Assembly (NCBI GenBank): GCA_016706685.1
Contig: JADJJE010000005.1
Coordinates: 62,001 to 126,000, forward strand
Direction: 5' to 3'
DNA from: Sandaracinaceae bacterium
GTDB lineage: Bacteria > Myxococcota_A > Polyangia > Polyangiales > Houyiibacteriaceae
Length of the DNA stretch: 64,000 nucleotides
Positions 44,430-55,800 of this stretch are shown in pieces (the first letter of the stretch is position 1; each line of letters opens with the position of its first letter). The notes beneath the pieces are model-generated. The model saw only the letters and a program-made list of their open reading frames with translations, was not told where the DNA came from and searched no databases. The translations under genes and the position numbers were made by a program.

Positions 44430-47400
44430 ATGTGGCGCAAGAGCTGGGTCGCGGTCGCGTGTGTGTCGGTGATGCTGGGCGCGGCGGCGCACGGCTGCGG
44501 CGGCGGAGACAACACCGTCCCCAACGAGGACATGGGCACCGGTGACGGCGCCACGGGCGCATGCGATGACGTCTCGGACTGCCCGCAGTCGGCCTGTGTG
44601 ATGACCGATTGCGTGGCGTCACGCTGCGTGCTGACCACCGTGGCCGACGGTCCCGCCCCCGAGACCGCGCAGGTGGCGGGCGACTGCCGTGCGATCACGT
44701 GCACCAACGGTCAGCCCAACACCCAGATCGACAGCGACGACGTGCCCGCGCCAGGCGACTGCGCGGTGGGCACCTGCAACGGCGGCACCCCCATCGTGAC
44801 GCCCGCGCCGCTGGGCCAGGCGTGTGACGAGAACGGCGGCACGGTGTGCAACGGCGACAACGTCACGCCGGCCTGCGTGGGCTGCAACGCGCCGGCCGAC
44901 TGCACGGACCTGCCCGAAGACGACGAGTGCCAGACGCGCACCTGCGTGAATCACGTGTGCGGGCAGGCTTTCACGGCGGCCGGCACGGTTCTCGCGCTCC
45001 AGGCGCCGCGCGACTGCCGCGAGGTTCAGTGCGACGGAAGCGGTGGCGTGACGTCGGCCGTGGACGACACGGACCTGCCGGACGACAACAACGACTGCAC
45101 CGGCGACGTGTGCAACGCCGGCACACCCGCGCACCCGGTCAGCGACAACGGCGACGCGTGTGGCGACGGCACGCTGACCTGCGACGGCGCGGGCCAGTGC
45201 GTGGGCTGCACGCTGCCCAGCCAGTGCGGCGCCGAGACCTTCTGCGCCACCAACACCTGCGCCGCGAGCGTCTGCGGACGCGCCTTCACGGCGGCCGGCA
45301 CCGTGGCCCCCATGAACCTGCAGGACCCAGGCGACTGCCAGTCGCAGATCTGCGACGGCGACGGCGGCCTCGCGCCCATCGCGGAGGACACGGACACCCC
45401 GCAAGACGACGGCGACGAATGCACGCTGCAGACGTGCGTGGACGGCGCCCCCATGTTCCCGCCAGCGCTGATTGACACGCCCTGTGCTTCCGGCGGCTCG
45501 TTCTGTGACGGCGCTGGCGCCTGCGTGGGCTGCAACGCCGGTTCGCAGTGCGGCACCGACACCGCGTGCGTGCAGTTCGCGTGCGTGACCAACGCGTGCG
45601 CCGTGGCACGCCCATCCCGAGCGAGAGCCAAGTGGCGGGCGACTGCCAGCTGCTCAGCTGCGGGAACTCCGGCGGTGTGCAGTCCGCCATGGATGACACG
45701 GACCTGCCGGTGGACGGGAACGACTGCACCAGCGACGTGTGCACCACGGGTGCGCCCAGCAATCCGCCCATCAACGCGGGCGGCGCGTGCGGCGACGGAA
45801 CGCAGATGTGCGACGACATGGGTCGCTGCCTGAGCTGCTTCGATGCGTCGGACTGCGAGGGCGGGACGTTCTGCTCGCCCATGGCGTGCGTGGCGGGCGC
45901 TTGCGTGGCCGCACCGCTGGCCCCCGGCACGCCCGTGGAGGACGTGGACCAAGTGGACGGCGACTGCCAGCGCTCGCAGTGCGACGGCGCCGGCGCGGTG
46001 GAGATCGTCATCGACAACAGCGACCTGCCCGGCGACACCAGCAACGAGTGCATTGCCCCCGCGTGCAACGAGGGCGTGCCCGGGTCGTTCCCGCTGCCCA
46101 CCGGCAACGGCTGCACCGTGGGCGGCAACGTGTGCGACGGCAGCGGCACTTGCGTGGCCTGCAACGCGGACGCGGAGTGCGGCACCAGCACCGACTGCCA
46201 GCTCCACCGCTGCGTGAACCACATGTGCGAAGTGCAGAACGTCATGGCAGGCACGGTGACCACCGAGCAGACCGCCGGTGACTGCCGCGAGGTGCGCTGC
46301 AACGGGACGGGCGGGACCACCAGCGCCACGGCGAACACGGACACGCCCAACGACCAGAACGCGTGCACCGCCGACACGTGCAGCAGCGGCAACCCGGTCT
46401 TCACGCCCACCCCGAACGCGTCGTGCGGGACGTCCGGCATCTGCAACGCCGGCGGCCAGTGCGTGGGATGCAACGCCGCCAGCGACTGCGGCACCAACTC
46501 TTTCTGCCGGTCCTACAGCTGCGTGGCCAACACCTGCCAGGTGAACAACACGGCCGCCAACACCGCGCTCCCCGCGGGCAGCCAGGTGCCGGCCGACTGC
46601 CGCACGCTGGTGTGCGACGGCGCAGGCGGGACCCTGCCCACGCCCGACCCGGTGGACGTGCCGAACGACGATGGCAACGAGTGCACCGTGGGCGCATGCA
46701 TGGGCAGCACGCCGGTGCAGAACCCGAACCCCCTCGGTGTGCCGTGCAACGGTGGCGCCGATCTGTGCAACGGCAGCGGCGCCTGCGTGGAGTGCCTCGC
46801 CGCATCGGACTGCGGCTTCGACTCGTTCTGCGCCACGTTCGCGTGCGTGAACAACACCTGCCAGCAGACCAACACGGCCGTGGGCACGGACCTGCCGGCG
46901 GGCAGCCAGGCCCCGCTCGACTGCCGCGTGCTCGAGTGCGACGGCACCGGCAACGAACGCAGCGTGGCGCTGAACACCGACCTGCCCGTGGATGGGAACG
47001 CGTGCACCAGCGACGTGTGCAGCGCGGGCACCCCGAGCAACCCGCCCACCCCCGTGAACAGCGTGTGCAACGCGGACGGCGGCACCTTCTGTGACGGTGG
47101 TGGTCAGTGTGTGCAGTGCAACGTGGCCACGCAGTGCGGCACCAACACGTTCTGCCAGACCTTCACTTGCAACAGCGGAGAGTGCGGCACGGCGCCCACC
47201 GGCGTGGGCGTGCCCCTGCCCGGGCAGACGGCCGGAGACTGCCAGGAGCAGCAGTGCAACGGCATGGGCGGGACACGCAGCGTGGCCAACGACGTGGACC
47301 TTCCCAACGACGCCAACCAGTGCACGGACGACGTGTGCTCGTTGGGCGTGCCCAGCAACCCGAACCGGCTCGTGAACTCGGGCTGCTCGGAGGACGGCGG

Positions 47401-50400
47401 CACCTTCTGCAACGGCACGGGCAGCTGCGTGGAGTGCAACGCCGGGAGCCAGTGCGGCACCAACACGTTCTGCGCGCAGTTCGTGTGCAGCGCGGGCGAG
47501 TGCGGCGTCACGAACACGACGGTGGGCACGGACCTGCCGGCGGGCAGCCAGAGCGGTGGCGACTGCCAGGTGATCGAGTGCAACGGCCTGGGCGCGACGC
47601 GCAGCGTGGCGCTCAACACGGACGTCCCGGTGGACGGCAACGAGTGCACCGCGGACACGTGCACCGCAGGCGTGCCCAGCAACCCGAACCGCGCGCTCAA
47701 CTTCGGGTGCGGCACGGGCGACTTCTGCAACGGCAGCGGCGCGTGCGTGGACTGCACCGCCGCGGCCCAGTGCGGCACCAACACGTTCTGTCAGACGTTC
47801 ACGTGCTCGAGCAACAGCTGCGGCACCAGCAACACCACCGTGGGCACCGACCTGCCCGGTGGCAGCCAGATGAGCGGCGACTGCCAGGTTCTGGAGTGCA
47901 ACGGCATGGGGGCTACGCGCAGCGTGGCGCTGAACAGCGACCTGCCCGTGGACGGCAACGAGTGCACGGACGACCTGTGCAGTAGCGGCGCGCCCAGCAA
48001 CCCCGCGAGCCCGCCGCTGGCCAGCTGCACCATGGGCGGGGACATCTGTGACGGCGCGGGCGACTGCGTGGAGTGCATCACCGCCGCCGACTGCGGCACC
48101 AGCACCTTCTGCCAGGCCTTCGCGTGCAACGCGGGCGTCTGCCAGACCACCAACACGGCGGCTGGCACGGACTTGCCCGCAGGCAGCCAGTCCAGCGGCG
48201 ATTGCCGCGTGCAGGAGTGCAACGGCTCTGGCGCCGTGTTGAACTCGGTCTTCAACACGGACCTGCCCGTGGACGGAAACGCCTGCACCAACGACGTGTG
48301 CACTGCCGGCACGCCCAGCAACCCCAACCGCCCCGCGGACTTCGCGTGCGGCTCGGGTGACTTCTGCAACGGCTCGGGCGCCTGTGTGGACTGCAACAAC
48401 GCCACGCAGTGCGGCACCGCCACGTTCTGTCAGTCGTTCACCTGCAACAGCAACACCTGCGGCACCGTGAACACCGCCATGGGCACGGACCTGCCCGCGG
48501 GCAGCCAGACCACGGGTGACTGCCGCGTGCAGGAGTGCAACGGCGCCGGAGCTGTGTCCAACACCGCGTTCAACACGGACCTTCCCGTGGACGGAAACGC
48601 GTGCACCAGCGACGTGTGCACGGCAGGCACGCCCAGCAACCCGCCCACCGCCATCAACACCGCGTGTGGCTCGGGCGACTTCTGCAACGGCTCGGGCGCC
48701 TGCGTGGACTGCACGGCTGCCAGCCAGTGCGGCACCAGCACCTTCTGTCAGACCTTCACGTGCAACAGCAACACCTGTGGCACCAGCAACACCGCCAACG
48801 GCACGGATCTGCCCCCGGGCAGCCAGACCACGGGCGACTGCCGCGTGCAGGAGTGCAACGGCGCGGGCGTGGCGGTGAACGCCGTCTTCAACACGGACGT
48901 CCCGGTGGACGGCAACCCCTGCACCAACGACGTGTGCAGCGCGGGCACGCCCAGCAACCCGAACCAGGCGCTCAACTTCGCCTGCGGTAGCGGTGACTTC
49001 TGCAACGGCACGGGCACCTGCGTGGACTGCAACAACGCGGCGCAGTGCGGCACCGACAGCTTCTGCCGCGCATACACGTGCACCAGCAACGCGTGCGGCA
49101 GCAACAACACGGCCGTGGGCACCGACCTGCCCGGCGGCAGCCAAACGAGCGGTGACTGTCAGGTGAACGAGTGCGACGGCCTCGGTGCCGTGCGCAGCGT
49201 GGCGCTGAACAGCGACATCCCGGTGGACAGCAGCCAGTGCACCAACGACGTATGCACGGCGGGCGTGCCCAGCCACCCCCCGGTGGCCGCCGGGGCCATG
49301 TGCAGCATGGGCGGCAACTACTGCAACGGCTCGGGAAGCTGTGTGCAGTGCCTCGCCGCCGCCGACTGCGGCACCAGCACGTTCTGCCAGGTGTTCAGCT
49401 GCAACACCGGCGTGTGCCAGACCACCAACACCACGGCGGGCATCGACTTGCCCGGCGGCAGCCAGACCGCGGCCGACTGCCAGGTGCTCGAGTGCAACGG
49501 GATGGGCGCGGTGCGCAGCGTGGCGCTCAACAGCGACCTGCCCAGCGATGGCAACAGCTGCACCAGCGACACGTGCTCGGCGGGCACGCCCACGTTCACC
49601 GACGTGCCGAACGGGACCATGTGTGGCTCGGCCGGCATGTGCCAGGGTGGCGACTGCGTGGGCTGCATGGTGGCGGCCGACTGTGGCGTGAGCAACTTCT
49701 GCGTCACCTACACGTGCAACGCCAACTCGTGCGGCGTGGCCTACACGCCGAACGGCACCGCGCTGCCGGGCGGGAGCCAGACAGGCGGCAACTGCCAGAC
49801 GCTGGTGTGCGACGGCGCAGGCGCCACCATCTCCATCGCGGCAAACGGCGACGTGCCGGTGGACGGCAACCAATGCACCAGCGACATCTGCACGGCGGGG
49901 GCGCCCAGCAATCCGCCGGCGGCCATCAACACCGCGTGCGGCTCTGGCGACTTCTGCAACGGCGCCGGCAGCTGCGTGGACTGCACCAGCGCCAGCCAGT
50001 GCGGCACCAGCACCTTCTGTCAGACCTTTACCTGCAACAGCAACACCTGCGGCACCAGCAACACCCCGAACGGCACCGACCTGCCCCCGGGCAGTCAGAC
50101 CGCGGGCAACTGCCAAGTGCTCGAGTGCAACGGCGCCGGCAGCACCGTCAGCACCGCGTTCAACACGGACCTGCCGGTGGACGGCAACGCATGCACCAGT
50201 GACGTGTGCACCGCGGGCACCCCCAGCAACCCGCCCACGGCCGCCAACACGGCCTGCGGCTCGGGAGACTTCTGCAACGGCTCGGGCGCCTGCGTGGACT
50301 GCACCATGGCCAGCCAGTGCGGCACCAGCACCTTCTGTCAGACCTTCACCTGCAACAGCAACACCTGCGGCACCAGCAACACCGCCAATGGCACCGACTT

Positions 50401-52711
50401 GCCCATGGGCAGTCAGACCGCGGGCAACTGTCAGGTGCTCGAGTGCAACGGCGCCGGCAGCACCATCAGCACGGCGTTCAACAGCGACGTCCCGGTGGAT
50501 GGAAACGCGTGCACGAGCGACGTGTGTACGTCGGGCGTGCCCAGCAACCCGGCGGCGCCCGCGAACACAGCCTGCGGCTCGGGCGACTTCTGCAACGGCT
50601 CGGGCAGCTGCGTGGACTGCACCAGCGCGGCGCAGTGCGGCACCGACACGTTCTGTCAGACCTTCACCTGCAACAGCAACACCTGCGGCACCATCAACAC
50701 GGCCGTAGGCACGGACCTCCCGGGCGGCAACCAGACCACGGGGGACTGCCGCCTGCAGGAGTGCAACGGCTCGGGTGGCACCATGAACAGCGTTGCGGAC
50801 AGTGACCTGCCCGTGGATGGCCTGCAGTGCACCAACGACGTCTGCACCGCGGGGACGCCCAGCAACCCGCCGCTCGCCGCGAACACGGCGTGTGGCTCGG
50901 GGGACTTCTGCAACGGCTCGGGCGCCTGCGTGGACTGCACCATGGCCAGCCAGTGCGGCACCAGCACCTTCTGTCAGACCTTCACCTGCAACAGTAACAC
51001 CTGCGGCACCAGCAACACCGCCAACGGCACGGACTTGCCCATGGGCAGTCAGACCACGGGCAACTGTCAGGTGCTGGAGTGCAACGGCGCCGGCAGCACC
51101 ATCAGCACCCCGTTCAACACCGACCTGCCCGTGGATGGCAACACGTGCACCAGCGACGTGTGTACTGCGGGCGTGCCCAGCAACCCGGCGGCGCCCATCA
51201 ACACCGCGTGCGGCTCGGGCGACTTCTGCAACGGCGCGGGCAGCTGCGTGGACTGCACGGCGGCCAGCCAGTGCGGCACCAGCACCTTCTGTCAGACCTT
51301 CACCTGCAACAGCAACACCTGCGGCACCAGCAACACCGCCAACGGCACCGACTTGCCCATGGGCAGCCAGGCCACCGGCGACTGTCAGGTGCTCGAGTGC
51401 AACGGCGCGGGCAGCACCATCAGCACGGCGTTCAACACCGACCTCCCGGTGGACGGGCTGCAGTGCACCAACGACGTCTGCACGGGAGGCGTCCCCAGCA
51501 ATCCGCCGCTGGCGGCGAACACGGCGTGCGGCGCGGGCGACTTCTGCAACGGCGCGGGCGCGTGCGTGGACTGCACCATGGCCAGCCAGTGCGGCGTGAC
51601 CACGACCTGCCGCACCTACACCTGCAACAGCAACACGTGTGGGTTTACCAACGCGGCCATCGGCACCGACCTTCCGCCAGGGAACCAGACCACGGGCGAC
51701 TGCAAGCTGTGGGAGTGCAACGGCTCCGGAAGCCCGGTGCAGAACACGTTCAACACAGACCTGCCGGTGGATGGCAACGCCTGCACGGGCGACATCTGCA
51801 CCGCCGGGACCCCCACCAACCCGAACCTGGCCATCAACACGGCGTGCGGCTCGGGCGACTTCTGCAACGGCTCCGGAAGCTGCGTGGACTGCACCACGTC
51901 CACGCAGTGCCCCACGGGCAACCAATGCCAGGGCCGCTCCTGCACGGGCAACGTCTGCGGGCTCACCAGCCTGGCGAACGGGACCTCGTGCAACGACGGC
52001 CAGTTCTGCACCAACACCGACACGTGCAACGGCGCGGGCTCCTGCACCGGCAGCGTCACCACCCCCTGCAACACGCTCTGCCAGACCTGCAACGAGGGCA
52101 TGAACACGTGCAACAACGTCGCCAACTTCACCCTGTGCAACGACGGGCAGTTCTGCACCACGTCGTCGTGGTGTTCGGGCGGCACCTGCGTGGGCGTAGG
52201 CGGCAGCCCCTGCGACTCGCAGTGCCAGTCGTGCAGCGAGTTCTTCAACCAGTGCAACGACGACCCGCTTGGGACGGCTTGCAGCACCCCCGCCTCGGGC
52301 CGCAACAACGTCTGCTTCGTCGAGCAGTGCAGCGCGGGCGCGTGCGGGCGCCGCATCAACCGCTTCGACAACGGAGTCCTCCCGCTCGACACCACGTACT
52401 CTTATGCGAACATCACGAGCTTCGGCACGTGCACGGCGTGCCACAGCTCACACACTCCCCCCGGCAACTTCAGCTTCAGCGAGCTCTGGTCGGAGACCGT
52501 GTCGGATTCGGTGTTCGACTCGGAGTGCGTTGACTGGAACACGGACCCGGATCGCACCTTCTACGGCAACTTCCGGGCGGGTTGTGTCCTCTATGTGCTC
52601 GACCAGGGCATCATGCCGCCCGGCGACCCAGGGGGCTGGCTGTACGACGACGAGTACCTCGACTGGTTCTGCAGCAACTCGGGCCCAGGGGGTGGCGTGA
52701 ACAACTGGTGA
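44430..52711 (+). CDS. giant Cys-rich repeat lipoprotein with C-terminal cytochrome c-like domain (one-base frame break)
   Basis: From ATG 44430 a lipoprotein signal (WRKSWVAVACVSVMLGAAAHGC) is followed by about 23 units of roughly 106 residues, 12 Cys per standard unit. Landmarks per unit: GDFCNGSGACVDC, SQCGTSTFCQTFTCNSNTCG, GTDLPxGSQTxGDCQ, DLPVDGNACTSDVCTAG. The array ends in different Cys modules (CNDGQFCTNTDTCNGAGSC, CDSQCQSC). A final 110-residue domain has CTACH at 52430-52444 and GIMPPG downstream, the haem-binding and distal-Met pattern of class I c-type cytochromes. Near 45607-45610 the frame changes (ACAV|ARPSRA against the paralogue's GTAIPSGSQVAGDC). Restoring one G gives 2760 residues. 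The whole should lie on the surface or in the periplasm. A stalk or electron-transfer role is inferred. Confidence 0.82.
49643..51868 (+). repeat. seven tandem 318-bp coding repeats with exact period
   Basis: The marker CTTCTGCAAC recurs with its last base at 49960, 50278, 50596, 50914, 51232, 51550 and 51868: six successive steps of exactly 318 bases (106 codons). Neighbouring copies are nearly identical over long stretches, which points to recent expansion or gene conversion. Earlier units (before 49643) vary by a few codons in length. Confidence 0.9.
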
Positions 52712-52854
52712 CGGGGCCGCGACCGAGCGCCGGCCTCCCCAGTCGGCGCTATTGTCGCGCGCGTTGAAATCGTGCAGTCTGACGGTCTAGCCGATCGCGC
52801 GACCTGGGCCTCCCCCGGAAGCCGCGAAGCCCCTCGGCGTAGAGGTCGAGAGCG

Positions 52855-55800
52855 ATGGCACGGACGTCTTGGATCGCGGTTTGGGTTGTGATGCTGGGGG
52901 GGGCTCTCGCTGGGAGCCGTGGGCTGCGGGGGCGATGGCCCAGCACCGGCGGAGGACATGGGCCTGGGCGATAGTGCCACGGGGCGCTGCGACACCGCGG
53001 CGGACTGCCCGCAGTCCGCGTGCACCACGGTCACCTGCGAGGCTTCGGCGTGTGTGATCACGCCGCTGTCCGACGGGCCGGCCCCCCCGGTGGCCCAGAC
53101 CACGGGTGACTGCCAGCAGGTCACCTGCCTGGGTGGGGCGGTGCAGAGCGCCGACGACGACACCGACCTGCCCGCGGGCAACGCCTGCGCGACGGGCACC
53201 TGCGACGGTGGCGTGGCCGTGGTGACCCCCGCGCCGCTGGGCCAGACCTGCGACGAGAACGGCGGCAGCGTGTGCAACGGCGACAACGTCACGCCGGCCT
53301 GTGTGGGCTGCAACGCGCCGGCCGACTGCACAGACCTACCCGAGGACGACGAGTGCCAGACGCGCACCTGCGTGGAGCACGCCTGCGGGCAGGAGTTCAC
53401 GGCGTCGGGCACGGCCCTGGCCCTGCAGACCCCGCGTGACTGCGAAGAGCTGCAGTGCGATGGCGCGGGCGGCGTGATGTCCGCGCCGCACGACACCGAC
53501 CTGCCGAACGACCTCAACGACTGCACCGACGACACCTGCAGCGCGGGCACCCCGACTCACACCATGCGCGGCATGGGCAGCGAGTGCGGCGACGGCACGC
53601 TGAGCTGTGACGCGAGCGGGCAGTGTGTGGGCTGCAGCACGCCGGACGAGTGCGGTGACGACACCTTCTGCGCCGCCAACACGTGCACCAGCGGCGTGTG
53701 CGGGCGCACGTTCGCCACGCTCGGCAGCGTGGCCCCCACCGAGCTCCAGGAGCCGGGCGACTGCCAGGCGCTGATCTGCGACGGCGAAGGCGGCCTCGCG
53801 CCCATCGTGGAGGACACGGACCTTCCCCAAGACGACGGCGACGAGTGCACCACGCAGGCGTGCGTGGACGGCGCGCCCATGTTCCCGCCCGCGCTGATCG
53901 ACACGCCCTGCGCCTCGGGCGGCTCGTACTGCGACGGCAGCGGGAGCTGCGTGGGCTGCAACACCGGCTCGCACTGCGGCACCGACACCGCCTGCGTGCA
54001 GTTCGTGTGCGTGACGAACGCGTGCGCCGTGGTGGTGGCCCCCGTGGGCACGGCCATCCCCTCCGGCAGCCAGGTGGCCGGCGACTGCCAGCTGCTCACG
54101 TGCGGGAGCTCGGGCGGGACGCAGTCGAGCGCCGACAACACCGACCGGCCCGTGGACGGCAACGACTGCACCGGCGACGTGTGCATGGCGGGTGTGCCCA
54201 GCAACCCGCCCGTGAACGCAGGCGGCACGTGCGGGCCAGCGGGTTCACAGATGTGCGACGACAGCGGGAACTGCCAGAGCTGCTTCGCGGACACGGACTG
54301 CACCGGCGGCACCTTCTGCGCGCCCATCGCGTGCATCTCGGGGAGCTGCGTGGTGACCCCGCTGACGGTGGGCAGCCCACTCCCGAGTGACGACCAGATG
54401 CAGGGCGACTGCCAGCAGCTGCAGTGTGATGGGATGGGCGAGGTGACCAGCGCCTCCGACAACGGCGACGTGCCGCCCGAGGATGCCAACGAGTGCACGC
54501 AGCCCTCGTGCAACGCCGGGGTCCCTGCCACCGTGTCCCTCCAGACGGGCGCGGCCTGTACGGATGGCGGCGATGTCTGCGACGGGGCAGGCACGTGCGT
54601 GGAGTGCAACGCCAACGCCGAGTGCGGAACGAGCACGGACTGCCGTCAGCACCTGTGCGTGAACCACGCCTGCGTGGTGCAAGACACGCAGGCGGGCACA
54701 GCGACCAGCGCTCAGACCGCGGGCGACTGCCGTCAGGTGCAGTGCAACGGCAGCGGCGGGACCACCAGCGCGCCGGCCAACACGGACACGCCCAACGATC
54801 AGAACGCGTGCACTGCGGACAGCTGCAACGCGGGCGCCCCGCAGCACACCATCACCCCGAACGCGTCTTGCGGTGCCGTGGGGGTGTGCGACGCCGCCGG
54901 CCAGTGCGTGGGCTGCAACTCGGCTGCCGACTGCGGCACGGGCACGTTCTGCCGGGCCTACGCCTGCGTCGCGAACGTGTGCCAGGTGAACGACGTGGCC
55001 GCGAACACGGCGCTCCCTGCGGGCGATCAAGTGGCGGCCGACTGCCGCACCGTGGTGTGTGACGGCGCGGGGGGCACCACGGTGAACTCCAACCCGCTGG
55101 ACGTCCCGGCCGAGGACGGCAACGAGTGCACGGTGAGCGCGTGCACCGGCACCACGCCCGTGCAGACCCCCAACCCGCTGGGCGTGCCCTGCAACACGGG
55201 CCTCGACCTGTGCAACGGCAACGGCGCGTGTGTGGACTGCTTGGCGGCCTCGGACTGCGGCTTCGACACGTTCTGCGCGCAGTTCGCGTGCGTGAACAAC
55301 ACCTGCCAGCAGACCAACACCGCGGTGGGCACGGACCTGCCGGCCGGCAGCCAGGCACCGCTCGACTGCCAGGTCATCGAGTGCGATGGCGCGGGAGGCG
55401 AGCGCAGCGCCGCGCTGAACACCGACGTCCCCGTGGACGGCAACGCGTGCACCAACGACGTGTGCACCGCGGGCGCGCCCAGCAACCCGCCCACCAGCGT
55501 GAACTCGGTGTGCGCCGCCGACGGGGGCACGCGCTGCAACGGTTCGGGCCAGTGCGTGCAGTGCACCGCGGCGGCCCAGTGCGGCACCAACACCTTCTGC
55601 CAGACCTTCACCTGCGACAGCGGGACGTGCGGCACGGCGCCCACCGCGCTGGGCGTGGCCCTGCCCGCGCAGACGGCCGGAGACTGCCAGGAGCAGCAAT
55701 GCAACGGGCTGGGCGGTACGCGCAGCGTGGCCAACGATGTGGACATCCCGAACGACGACAACCAGTGCACGGACGACATCTGCTCTCTGGGCGTGCCGAG

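Noticed and set aside
49643..51868. Regularly spaced repeats considered as a CRISPR or satellite array
   Set aside because: The 318-base period is a whole number of codons, the whole unit is conserved and it lies inside one reading frame; there are no short repeats with unique spacers.
45026..52444. 2472-codon open frame on the minus strand opposite the first giant gene
   Set aside because: It mirrors the third-position GC bias of the plus-strand repeats. Its own translation is a low-complexity Ala/Arg/Val repeat with the same 106-codon period and no signal or domain.
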